From assembly GCA_021738385.1 (NCBI GenBank), contig JAIPCF010000006.1:1-64000 (forward strand): a stretch of 64,000 bases of DNA. The letters run 5' to 3'. Positions 50,001 through 59,366 of the stretch are shown here, piece by piece. How positions within the stretch are numbered: position 1 is the stretch's first letter; every line of letters begins with the position of its first letter. Source of the DNA: Sulfuritalea sp. Its GTDB lineage: Bacteria > Pseudomonadota > Gammaproteobacteria > Burkholderiales > Rhodocyclaceae. The position numbers and the translations under genes were made by a program. The notes below the pieces were generated by a model that searched no databases, was not told where the DNA came from, and was given only the letters and a program-made list of their open reading frames with translations.

Positions 50001-51191
50001 TCAGTCCGGGCGAAGCAACATCTCGCGAGTCAGGCTGCGTACATCGGTCTGGCCGCACAAGGCCAGGGCGGTAGTCATTTCGCTGCGCATCGAAGACAGC
50101 ATATGGGCGACACCGGCTTCACCGCGAGCCGCGACTGCATAGCCCCAGGCGCGGCCGAGCATGCAGGCTTTGGCGCCGAGCGCCAGCGCCTTGACGACGT
50201 CAAGGCCATTGCGCACTCCGCCGTCCATCAATACTTCAAGCTTGTCGCCGACGGCGTCTACCACTCGCGGCAACATATCGGCGCTGGCCTCAACGCCATC
50301 AAGCTGGCGCCCGCCGTGGTTGGAAACGACGATGCCGTCGGCACCGTGCACGGCGGCCAGGCGCGCATCATCCACATCGAGTATTCCCTTGAGCAGGATC
50401 TTGCCCGGCCAGTTTTCGCGCACCCAGGCCAGGTCGGCCCAGGTGATGCGCGGATCGAACTGGCTATCCACCCAGGCCTTGAATTCCGGCAGGCTGCGCG
50501 CGTCGGGCACTGCCGTTGTCAGGTTGCCGAACATCAGCGGCTTGCCCCGCATGGCGACATCCAGCAACCAGCGTGGATGCGAGATTAAATCCCAGGCCTT
50601 GGTCAGCTTGCCCGTCAGCGATTGGGCGCCGGCCATGCCGTTGCGGATGTCGCGATAGCGCGTGCCCATCACCGCCAGATCGACGGTCAGCACCAGAACC
50701 GGGCAACCCGCTGCCTGCGCGCGAATCATCAGGTCCTTTGCATAGCTCCGGTCACGCATTATGTAGAGCTGGTACCAGAACGGGGCGTTGGTCGCCGCGC
50801 GAACTTCCTCAATCGAGCATATGGATACGGTCGATTCGCAGAATGCGACACCCGCTTGTTCTGCGGCACGTGCCGCCTGTACCTCGGCCCTGCGTGCCAT
50901 GACGCCGGCCAACCCAAGCGGAGCCAGCACCAGGGGCAGATCAAGATCTTGTCCCAGCACGTGTGTGCCCAGATTCAATTGCGAGACATCGCGCATGACG
51001 CGCTGACGCAGCCGCACGCGCTGCAAGGACCGCAGATTTTCGTTCGCGGTGCGCTCGTCATAGGCGGCGCCATCAAGGTAATCAAACAGGTGTCGCGGCA
51101 GACGCCTGCGCGCCAGTTTCCGGTAGTCGCTTACGGTCGCCGGGGCGAGTCCGAGTCCGGCAGTTTCATGGTTCGTCATCTGATCCCCCAA
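50001..51191 (-). CDS. lldD: FMN-dependent alpha-hydroxy-acid dehydrogenase (L-lactate dehydrogenase-like)
   Basis: LVLAPLGLAGVMARRAEVQAARAAE, VVSNHGGRQLDG, DGGVRNGLDVVKALALGAKACMLGR. Confidence 0.92.
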   Translation of the reverse strand: MGDQMTNHETAGLGLAPATVSDYRKLARRRLPRHLFDYLDGAAYDERTANENLRSLQRVRLRQRVMRDVSQLNLGTHVLGQDLDLPLVLAPLGLAGVMARRAEVQAARAAEQAGVAFCESTVSICSIEEVRAATNAPFWYQLYIMRDRSYAKDLMIRAQAAGCPVLVLTVDLAVMGTRYRDIRNGMAGAQSLTGKLTKAWDLISHPRWLLDVAMRGKPLMFGNLTTAVPDARSLPEFKAWVDSQFDPRITWADLAWVRENWPGKILLKGILDVDDARLAAVHGADGIVVSNHGGRQLDGVEASADMLPRVVDAVGDKLEVLMDGGVRNGLDVVKALALGAKACMLGRAWGYAVAARGEAGVAHMLSSMRSEMTTALALCGQTDVRSLTREMLLRPD

Positions 51192-51377
51192 GTTTTTCGC
51201 ATATTACCGTTCCCGGCCCGGCGGGTGCGGCAGATACCAGGAACAGGGCTTGCGGCAGTGCCGCAAAAACTGGATGCCTCGTCTCCCAAAATGCATTGTT
51301 TCCTGTTTGGTTGGGTGAAACTCGGCTACCATGCAATTACCTCGGCATGCCTATCCATAAAGTTATAGATCCCTGCC

Positions 51378-54300
51378 ATGACAACGATCAACGACAAGGC
51401 TGCAGCACAGCAACTGCGAGAGTATGAGCTGATCTTTCAGCATGCGCAGGTCGGCATCCTTGTGGTTCGCGATCGCGTCATTCAGCACTGCAATCCGCGC
51501 CTCGAAAAACTTCTTGGCTATGGACCCGGTGAACTGATCGGACAGAACACCCGGCTCTTCTATCAGAGTGATCAGGCTTGGCGCGATACAGGTCAGCGTG
51601 CCTATCCGGTAATAGCTGAAACCGGTAGTTTTACCGGAGAGGTGGAGTTCCGACGTCGCGACGGCGGCGTGATCTGGTGCCAGATCATCGGTAGCCTGGT
51701 CAATCATGATAATCCGGACGAGGGCCATCTCTGGCTCTATAACGATCTCACCGAGAAACGTCAGGCCGAGAATGAGCTGAATGCGCTGCTGCAAGAGCAG
51801 ATGCTTATTTTCGAGCGCGCACATACCGGCATCATGTTTGTGCGCGACCGGGTGATCCTGCGCTGTAACCCCCGCTTTGAGGCCATGTTCGGGCATTCGC
51901 CGGGCGTGTTGATCGGACAATCGACTCGCGTGCTTTTCCCCGACGAGAAAACCTGGGCTGAAAATGGCGAGCGGGTCTACGCGATTCTTAGCGAGACTGG
52001 CGTCTTTGATGACAACCTGGACTACGTGCGTGGCGACGGTTCGCCGATCTGCTGCCATGTCATCAGCAGCCTGCTTGAAGCGGGCAACCCGGCAGCGGGC
52101 ACGGTCTGGTTGTATGAGGACATCACCGCTCGCCGCGCCACGGAGCAGGCGCTGGCTCAAAGCCACTGGGAGCAGCAGCTGATTTTCGACAATGCGTTGA
52201 TTGGAATTTCTTATCAACGCAATCGAACAATCTTGCGCTGCAATCACCGGCTCGAGGAAATGTTTGGCTATGCGCAGGGGGAACTCGCCGGAAAGTCTGC
52301 GCGAGTGATGTTCACCAGCGAGAGCGACTGGGCAGAGACCGGCCGTCGCATTTACCGCGAAACCGGTGGCGCAAAGACCTTTGACGGAGAAATTCACTAC
52401 TGCAAGCGTGACGGCACACCATTTTGGGTTCGTGTCATCGGCCGCACTGTCGATGTCGCGGATGGCAGCGAGACCTGGATCTGGACCTACGATGACATCA
52501 CCGCGCGCCGCGCGGCCGAGGAGGCGCTGACCAAAAATGCCGCAGAGTACGCGCTGATTTTCGACAACGCGCTGATTGGTATTTCCTATCATCGCAACCG
52601 CGTCATTCAGCGCTGCAATCCGCGTTTCGAGGAGATACTGGGCTACGGACCGGGCGAACTCGCCGGCAAGTCAACCCGGATCTACTACGCCAGTGATGAA
52701 GACTGGGAGGCAATGGGTCGTCACGTGTTCGGTGCGGATACCCATCGACAAACCTTCGAGGATGAACTCTGCTTCTATCGGCGTGATGGATCGCCGGTTT
52801 GGGTTCATGTCATCGGCCGCACTGTTGACTCCCCCGATGGTGAAACCTGGATCTGGATTTACGACGACATTACCGCCCGCCGTGCCACGGAGCGGGCACT
52901 GGAAGTGAGCCATCAGGAACAGCAGCTGATTTTCGACAATGCGCTGATCGGCATTGCCTACATGCGCGACCGGGTACTGCTTCGCTGCAACAGGACATTC
53001 GAAGAAATTTACTGTTTCGCGCCGGGCGAACCCATCGGCAAGACCACGCGCTTGATGTTCTTCAGCGAAGAAGATTTCGAGAACATCGGACATCGCTTGC
53101 AAGCTGCTGGTGAGCAGGGCCAGGGATTCTCCGAAGAAGTTCGTTACCAGCGGCAAGACGGAACGCCTATCTGGGTGCGCGTCAATGGACAGCCGATTCA
53201 GGAGGCCCAGGGCCAGGTCTGGATCTGGACTTGTCAGGATGTCACCCGGCAACACCAGGCAGAGGAAGCGCTGCGCCTGAGTTATCGTGAGATGGAGCAA
53301 CGGGTGGCCGAGCGCACCGCAGAAGTCTCGCGGCAATTGAACTTCATGGAACAGTTGATTGAGTCGATTCCCGGTCCGGTGTTCTACAAGGATAGAGGCG
53401 GGCGCTATCTGGGTTTCAATCAGCGCTATCTTGAGTTTCTGGGAATGCCTCGCGACAAGTTGCTTGGCGCCACGGTATATGACATCGCGCCCAAAGAACT
53501 TGCCGATCGCTACAAAGCTGCCGATGATCAATTGTTCAATAAGCCTGGCGCGCAAGTGTATGAGACACAGGTTCAGCCGGCCAATGGCGAGCGGCGCGAC
53601 GTCTTGTTCCACAAGGCCACGTTTTCAGACGCCGACGGCCGCGTGGGCGGACTCATCGGCGTGATGTTCGACATTACCGAGCGCAAGCGCATGGAAGAGC
53701 GGATGCAGCAGGCTGCAACCGTTTTTGACACCAGTCTGGAGGGCATCACCATCACCGCGTCGGATGGTTCGATCATTGCCGTTAACCGTGCTTTCACCGA
53801 GATCACGGGTTACAGCGAGAGCGAAGTGATAGGGCGCAATCCGCGGATTTTGCAGTCGGATCGACAGGAGCCGAGCTTCTATCGCGAGATGTGGGACACC
53901 ATTGGTCGTGAGGGTCGCTGGCAGGGTGAGCTTTGGAACAAGCGCAAGGATGGCAGCCTGTACCCGGAATCGCTGACCATCAGTGCCGTCAAAGACGCTA
54001 CCGGCAGGCTTATGCACTTTGTCGGTGTTTTTTCCGACATCACAGAGATCCGGCGGGCCAATGATCTGCTCGCTCATCAGGCCCACCATGATCATCTTAC
54101 GGGCCTGCCAAACCGCCTGCTGCTGGAAGACCGGCTGCATGGCGCTTTGCTGCGTGCCCAGCGCGAACAGTCGCAGGTGGCGGTGATGTTTATCGATCTG
54201 GACCGCTTCAAGAACATTAACGACAGCCTCGGCCACAACGTTGGCGATACTGTTTTACGCGAAGTGGCCAGACGTTTCGGCAACTTGATACGCGAGTCGG

Positions 54301-55361
54301 ATACGGTTGCACGGATGGGAGGTGATGAGTTCCTGATTGTGATGGAGGGCATTCACGATCCGACCATGGTTTCGCGTATTGCCGACAAGATTCTGGAAGA
54401 TCTGCGCCTGAATCCGGTGGTTCTGGAGCAGGAGTTCTATGTCGGTGCCAGTATCGGCATTGCCTTCTTTCCGCAGGATGGTGGCGATTCAACAAATTTA
54501 ATAAAGAGTGCCGATGCGGCGATGTATCGTGCAAAAGAGCGGGGACGCAATACCTACGAGTTTTTTACCCGGGAACTGATGCAGTCCTCGCTCGATCGCT
54601 TCAGGATGGAAACCGATCTGCGGCGCGCCATCGAACGCGACGAGCTGTTGATCTATCTTCAGCCGCAGTTCTCACTCAAGACCGGCGAACTGCTTGGGGC
54701 GGAGGCCTTGGTGCGCTGGCTGCATCCGCAAAAGGGTTTGGTGATGCCGGCAAGGTTCATCCCGCTGGCGGAAGAATCGGGTCTTATCGTTGCGCTGGGT
54801 GAATGGGTGCAGCACGCCGCCTGTGCCCAATGGGCGGCTTGGGCGGCGGCCGGGCTCAGACCGGGTGTCCTGTCGATCAATGTTTCGGGGGTCGAATTCC
54901 GTCGCGGACAGATCCAGGGCATGGTGCGTGAAGTGCTCGAGGAAACCCGTCTGTCGCCTGCGCTGCTGGAACTGGAAATCACCGAAAGTGCAATCATGAG
55001 CCAGGTGGAAAACAGCGTTCAGGTGCTGCATGATCTTCGCGAGATGGGGATCAATCTGGCGATTGACGATTTCGGTACCGGTTATTCTTCTTTGGCCTAC
55101 CTCAAGCGCTTGCCTCTCGATAAGCTGAAGGTTGACCAGAGCTTCGTGCGGGGGCTCCCTGGCGATTCCGAAGATGGTGCGATTGTCCAAGCCGTCATCG
55201 CACTTGGACACAGCCTGCAACTGAAAGTTATCGCCGAAGGCGTGGAAACCGAGCGTCAGCGCGAGTTTCTGATCGTCGCGGGTTGCGATGAGATGCAGGG
55301 CTATCTGCGTGGCAAGCCAATGCCGGTTGCAGATTTCAACGGCAAATTTCTCGGCGTTTGA
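51378..55361 (+). CDS. Diguanylate cyclase/phosphodiesterase with seven PAS domains
   Basis: Five ~125-aa paralogous PAS units plus two divergent PAS; GGDEF and EAL signatures intact (MGGDEFLIV, LGAEALVRW). Confidence 0.95.
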   Translation: MTTINDKAAAQQLREYELIFQHAQVGILVVRDRVIQHCNPRLEKLLGYGPGELIGQNTRLFYQSDQAWRDTGQRAYPVIAETGSFTGEVEFRRRDGGVIWCQIIGSLVNHDNPDEGHLWLYNDLTEKRQAENELNALLQEQMLIFERAHTGIMFVRDRVILRCNPRFEAMFGHSPGVLIGQSTRVLFPDEKTWAENGERVYAILSETGVFDDNLDYVRGDGSPICCHVISSLLEAGNPAAGTVWLYEDITARRATEQALAQSHWEQQLIFDNALIGISYQRNRTILRCNHRLEEMFGYAQGELAGKSARVMFTSESDWAETGRRIYRETGGAKTFDGEIHYCKRDGTPFWVRVIGRTVDVADGSETWIWTYDDITARRAAEEALTKNAAEYALIFDNALIGISYHRNRVIQRCNPRFEEILGYGPGELAGKSTRIYYASDEDWEAMGRHVFGADTHRQTFEDELCFYRRDGSPVWVHVIGRTVDSPDGETWIWIYDDITARRATERALEVSHQEQQLIFDNALIGIAYMRDRVLLRCNRTFEEIYCFAPGEPIGKTTRLMFFSEEDFENIGHRLQAAGEQGQGFSEEVRYQRQDGTPIWVRVNGQPIQEAQGQVWIWTCQDVTRQHQAEEALRLSYREMEQRVAERTAEVSRQLNFMEQLIESIPGPVFYKDRGGRYLGFNQRYLEFLGMPRDKLLGATVYDIAPKELADRYKAADDQLFNKPGAQVYETQVQPANGERRDVLFHKATFSDADGRVGGLIGVMFDITERKRMEERMQQAATVFDTSLEGITITASDGSIIAVNRAFTEITGYSESEVIGRNPRILQSDRQEPSFYREMWDTIGREGRWQGELWNKRKDGSLYPESLTISAVKDATGRLMHFVGVFSDITEIRRANDLLAHQAHHDHLTGLPNRLLLEDRLHGALLRAQREQSQVAVMFIDLDRFKNINDSLGHNVGDTVLREVARRFGNLIRESDTVARMGGDEFLIVMEGIHDPTMVSRIADKILEDLRLNPVVLEQEFYVGASIGIAFFPQDGGDSTNLIKSADAAMYRAKERGRNTYEFFTRELMQSSLDRFRMETDLRRAIERDELLIYLQPQFSLKTGELLGAEALVRWLHPQKGLVMPARFIPLAEESGLIVALGEWVQHAACAQWAAWAAAGLRPGVLSINVSGVEFRRGQIQGMVREVLEETRLSPALLELEITESAIMSQVENSVQVLHDLREMGINLAIDDFGTGYSSLAYLKRLPLDKLKVDQSFVRGLPGDSEDGAIVQAVIALGHSLQLKVIAEGVETERQREFLIVAGCDEMQGYLRGKPMPVADFNGKFLGV

Positions 55362-55526
55362 ATTTGCCGGACCGATTCTGCTGAAGGCGGAAGCAAAGTC
55401 CCTATTTCTGCGATGCCAACCCGGGAAAACCTGTACTTCGGGCGTTGAATTGCCGGGCAACGCCGATGAAGCGGCCATAAAAAATTTGGAAGCGCAGAAG
55501 CCATCGGTATCGCTATGCTTGGAAGC

Positions 55527-56990
55527 ATGTCGCAACGGCTGACCCTATCTCGTGCTGCTCACTTGCTGGGCATTTCGCGCGTAGCTTTGCAAAAACGCAT
55601 ACGCGAGGGCGAACTGCCGTCTTTTGACGGCATGGTGACCGTCGACGAACTGCAACGCGGCTGGCCGGAATTGAATTTGGAGGAATCCGGCAGCTTCGAA
55701 AAAACCCGGGAAATTCGTGAGGATGCATTTGCCAGACGCTTGCGTGAACGCGTACTACCGACCCAGGAAGCGCTCGCGCAGCGCTTGTTTGCGCAAGGGC
55801 AGGAACTGGCCGAATTGCAGCGTACCCTGACGCGTTATCACACCCTGTTCGAATTGATACAAGTCAGGCTCGCGGCTTCACCGCCGCCTGCAGCAGAAGA
55901 TATTGGAAGGCTGCTCGATGAAGGTATGGCGCAGGCGCTGGGAGCACCTGCTCCCGAGCACGACATGGCCGCGCTCGATGCTATGCTGCGCGTCATGTCG
56001 GCGCACGTTACGGTCAGACCATCCGGTCGCGAATTCTTTGTCGAAGGTTCGGAAACGCTGCTGAAAGCGGCCTTGCGCGCCGGTTTGTCGCCCAATTATG
56101 GTTGTGGCAACGGTGTATGCGGGTTGTGCAAGGCGCGCGTGGTGGAAGGCGATGTGCGCACCGTGTCACCCTCCGACTATCGATTTACAGAGGCCGAAAA
56201 GGCGCAGGATCACGTCCTGATGTGCGCCTGTACAGCGCTCAGTTCCGATCTTGTGCTGGAGGTGCTGGAGGCAGGCGCACCGGAAGATATTCCCGAGCAG
56301 CGCATCGTCGCTAAAGTGCGCAGCATTGAGGTGCTGAGCGACGACGTAATGCGCTTGCATTTGCAAACTCCGCGCAGCAATCGCCTGCGTTTTCTGGCGG
56401 GCCAGCGTGTCACCCTGGGTGTCAGCGCCGACGTGGCCGGGGGCAGCGACCTGCATGGCGAATTGCCGGTAGCGAGTTGCCCCTGCGATGACCGCAACCT
56501 GATATTTCATGTCAGCCGTGCGCACAGCCGTCCCGCCAGCGCCGACTTTTCACGGTACGTTTTCGATGGCAAGGCCAAACCCGGTGACGAAGTTTCCGTG
56601 TGGGGCCCATGGGGCCGGTTTGTATTGGAAGAAGGTTCCCCGCGCCCACTGGTATTCATCGCCATTGACACGGGCTTCGCACCCATCAACAGCCTGCTCG
56701 AACATGCCATGGCGGTGGATGCCGCAGAGACCATCACGCTTTACTGGGCGAGTTCAAGGCCGGGCGGCCAGTATCTTCCCAAGCAGTGTCGTGCCTGGGA
56801 AGAGGCGCTGGACGAGTTCAGCTATCAGGCGCTGGCTGTTGATGAATTGCCGGCGGCACTTGCGGCACATTCAGCTTTGCCGGGATGCGATGTCTACCTC
56901 GCTGGTGCGGCGGAACAGGTAGAGCAATTGGCCACGGCCCTGCTTGCAGCGGGTGTGCCTCCGCAACAGTTGCATGTCGAGTCGCTTTGA
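55527..56990 (+). CDS. HTH - 2Fe-2S ferredoxin - flavin/NAD(P)H reductase fusion protein
   Basis: LTLSRAAHLLGISRVALQKRIREGELPSFDG (HTH), YGCGNGVCGLCKARVVEG..HVLMCACTA (2Fe-2S), reductase VWGPWGRFVL, FIAIDTGFAPINSLLEHA. Confidence 0.85.
   Translation: MSQRLTLSRAAHLLGISRVALQKRIREGELPSFDGMVTVDELQRGWPELNLEESGSFEKTREIREDAFARRLRERVLPTQEALAQRLFAQGQELAELQRTLTRYHTLFELIQVRLAASPPPAAEDIGRLLDEGMAQALGAPAPEHDMAALDAMLRVMSAHVTVRPSGREFFVEGSETLLKAALRAGLSPNYGCGNGVCGLCKARVVEGDVRTVSPSDYRFTEAEKAQDHVLMCACTALSSDLVLEVLEAGAPEDIPEQRIVAKVRSIEVLSDDVMRLHLQTPRSNRLRFLAGQRVTLGVSADVAGGSDLHGELPVASCPCDDRNLIFHVSRAHSRPASADFSRYVFDGKAKPGDEVSVWGPWGRFVLEEGSPRPLVFIAIDTGFAPINSLLEHAMAVDAAETITLYWASSRPGGQYLPKQCRAWEEALDEFSYQALAVDELPAALAAHSALPGCDVYLAGAAEQVEQLATALLAAGVPPQQLHVESL
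56527..56550 (-). repeat. 25-bp dispersed motif copy L, inside HTH-ferredoxin-reductase CDS
   Basis: AAAAGTCGGCGCTGGCGGGACGGC; sense translation SRPASADF. Confidence 0.82.
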
Positions 56991-57021
56991 CATCTTTTCA
57001 ACTCATCTTGACCCACTCATC

Positions 57022-57390
57022 ATGACTCAAGCGCAGCGAATCATTTCCATTCAGGCACAGGGTATCGATCCCGAACTCGACGCCTGTACCTCGGCCGAAC
57101 CCTTCGCACTGATGGTGCTCGGTGACAGCATGGAGCCCGAGTTTCTCGAGGGTGAAATCATTCTGATCGAGCCCGAGGGATTGGCTACCGACGGCTCGTT
57201 CGTTCTCGCTCAACTGGATGGTGAATGGATTTTTCGCCAGTTGAAACGGCAGGATGAAGGCTGGCGCTTGCAGGCCCTGAACCCGACCTATCCCGGTGCG
57301 AACATTTCAGGTCTCGACGCGGTCAAAGGAGTCATCATCCAGAAATCAAAACCCGGAAATCGCCGGGCAACCAAGCGTTACGTGGAGTAA
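57022..57390 (+). CDS. S24/LexA-like peptidase domain protein without HTH
   Basis: ALMVLGDSMEPEFLEGEIILIEPEG; start at MTQAQR. Confidence 0.8.
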   Translation: MTQAQRIISIQAQGIDPELDACTSAEPFALMVLGDSMEPEFLEGEIILIEPEGLATDGSFVLAQLDGEWIFRQLKRQDEGWRLQALNPTYPGANISGLDAVKGVIIQKSKPGNRRATKRYVE

Positions 57391-57395
57391 GTCCG

Positions 57396-57629
57396 ATGCC
57401 GTACTACATTTATCGCGTCACATCACTGGGACCGGTTCCCCGGTTGGAGAAACTCGCCCAGTTCGAAGTCTTCAAGGAGGCCTCGCAGGAGGCCAAACGC
57501 CTGCGGCGTGACACTGATCTTGGGGAGGGCGTAGCCATCAAGACCATCTTCGCGGAAACCGAGTTGCAAGCCGAAGATCTGCTCAGCCAGCCGCGCGGAG
57601 AAGAACCGATGACGGGAGAGGATTACTAG
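57396..57629 (+). CDS. Small conserved hypothetical protein
   Basis: 77 aa, 5 nt after the previous gene; MPYYIYRVTSLGPVPRLEKLAQFEVFKEASQEAKRLRRD. Confidence 0.7.
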   Translation: MPYYIYRVTSLGPVPRLEKLAQFEVFKEASQEAKRLRRDTDLGEGVAIKTIFAETELQAEDLLSQPRGEEPMTGEDY

Positions 57630-57633
57630 CGCC

Positions 57634-58086
57634 GTGGTTGACGAAGCAGCCTTTCGTCATGCCCGAGGAGAGATCAATCGGCTGCCCTGTATTTTTGAGC
57701 GTGCGCTGGCCGCGCGTCATGCGGCATGCGAACTGGCGGTGTCGCACCAGATAGCCGAGCGAGAAACGGTAGCGTGCGCCCAGCCGGTGGCGCGGGCGGT
57801 TTGTGCGCAGATGTTGGCGCTTCTTAGAGAAAAGTCTGCTTTTGCACTGGGTCTGGCTGGCACCCGGCGCATATTGCCGCATGCGATGGTGATGAAGATT
57901 CAGTGCGGTGGGCTGGATGGATTGAAAGCCTTGCTGGACGCCGACGCGATCGCACCGGACATACGCCGGCTGGTTCGGATGGCACAAGAACAATTCGGTG
58001 ATCTGGAAAAGCTGCCATTTTCCGAAATCGTGCAAGGGGTGGCGGCCTGGAAGCCGCGCCGTCGCCATGGCAGGGCGCCCGGATGA
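57634..58086 (+). CDS. Hypothetical cysteine-containing protein
   Basis: 150 aa, GTG start; C-x12-C-x15-C-x8-C plus MKIQCGGLDGL; tightly packed in operon. Confidence 0.65.
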   Translation: MVDEAAFRHARGEINRLPCIFERALAARHAACELAVSHQIAERETVACAQPVARAVCAQMLALLREKSAFALGLAGTRRILPHAMVMKIQCGGLDGLKALLDADAIAPDIRRLVRMAQEQFGDLEKLPFSEIVQGVAAWKPRRRHGRAPG

Positions 58087-59144
58087 TCGCCGACATGGCA
58101 GCGCTGGTGAGCGCGGTGCAAACCAATTGCGATATCGCCGATGCACGCCACGCGCGCGATGTCAGCCTGTGCACCTATCTGCTTGGCATGCGCGAGTTCT
58201 ACCGTTGGGAACACGAACTGCCCTGCGGTGAGTCGCCACCGCGCGACGACGTCGGGCGCTGGATCGCTGAACGCGAGGCACGCTGGGAGGACATTGCCGA
58301 GGAAGACTTCGTCGCGCTACCGGTGGCCGGACAAAGCTTCGAGCCCTTTGCCGCGCAGCAGGTCAATGACGCGCTGGCTGGCAGCGGACTGGTCTATGGC
58401 GCGGGCCTGGGACGGTTTCACAAGCCACACTTCTTTCTTGGCAGACTTGATCGCGATGAACAGCGCGGCAGTGCGCGGCTTCTGGTTTGCGGCTGCGAAT
58501 ACGCCCGCGATGTATCGGCCATTCCAGCTGCCTCGCAAGGTACGACGATGATCGTGCGCCGCGAAGCTCTGCGTCAGTGGCTTTGGGAAAAGGCCGAAGG
58601 ATGGAATCTCAAACAGCGCGACGGCGCGCTGAAATCAGCCTTGCTCGCCTACGGCTTCGACGTCGATCCGGTGGCCGCCATTGAACGCATGGTCGATGGC
58701 GAAATTGAAACACTGGTCTTGCATGAAGAGGGCGAGATTGCCGCCGGGCATTTGCTAGGCGATTGCTGGCCGTCAATGCTGGCGAGTTTCAGTGGCAAGC
58801 GCGCGGAACTGCTGGCTCGCGCGGTGCGAGACAACCTGGCGGATTGCCTGGTGACGCTACCGACATTGCTGCAGAGAGGTCGCCATGACTCGTTGCATTT
58901 CTGGTTCTCCACATTCGATGGTCTGCGTCGCGAACTGTTTCCAAGCCTGGTCACGGCATATACGGAGACAAAAGTCGGCGATGGTGACACGGCGAAGAAT
59001 GCCAGCTTGATAAGCATGGCAGAGCTGGAAGCTGCCGCCGAGGTGGGAGCAGTTCAGTTTGCGACACTTGGTCGGCGCCTTCTGGAGCTGGACGAGCCTG
59101 AGATTGAGGAACTGTCGCTTGAGGCGGCCGCGATTGCGCTTTAG
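58083..59144 (+). CDS. Hypothetical protein, last gene of the HTH-reductase/S24 operon
   Basis: 353 aa; 4-nt overlap with upstream gene. Confidence 0.7.
   Translation: MIADMAALVSAVQTNCDIADARHARDVSLCTYLLGMREFYRWEHELPCGESPPRDDVGRWIAEREARWEDIAEEDFVALPVAGQSFEPFAAQQVNDALAGSGLVYGAGLGRFHKPHFFLGRLDRDEQRGSARLLVCGCEYARDVSAIPAASQGTTMIVRREALRQWLWEKAEGWNLKQRDGALKSALLAYGFDVDPVAAIERMVDGEIETLVLHEEGEIAAGHLLGDCWPSMLASFSGKRAELLARAVRDNLADCLVTLPTLLQRGRHDSLHFWFSTFDGLRRELFPSLVTAYTETKVGDGDTAKNASLISMAELEAAAEVGAVQFATLGRRLLELDEPEIEELSLEAAAIAL
58970..58994 (+). repeat. 25-bp dispersed motif copy M, inside hypothetical CDS 58083-59144
   Basis: AAAAGTCGGCGATGGTGACACGGCG; sense translation KVGDGDTA. Confidence 0.88.
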
Positions 59145-59366
59145 ATAGAGACTTGCGTACTACAGCAAGTTCAACAAACGGGTATTGCTCGTGATATTCG
59201 ACGTAACAACCCGCCTTCAAAGACTGAAAGCAGCCTGGTTCTGAAGGCTTTGTGAACCCCGTGCAAGGTGCCGACTTGTATGTGCCGGCAGTGCCAAATC
59301 CAGGACTATTGGGGCGAAAAAATGCCGGCTCGCAATCGAGCCGCCATTCAGTATGTTGATGAATGA

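Noticed and set aside
51363-55535. Long minus-strand ORFs (409, 313, 203, 287 aa) opposite the PAS-GGDEF-EAL gene
   Set aside because: Antisense shadow ORFs of a GC-rich gene; the plus strand has unmistakable domains.
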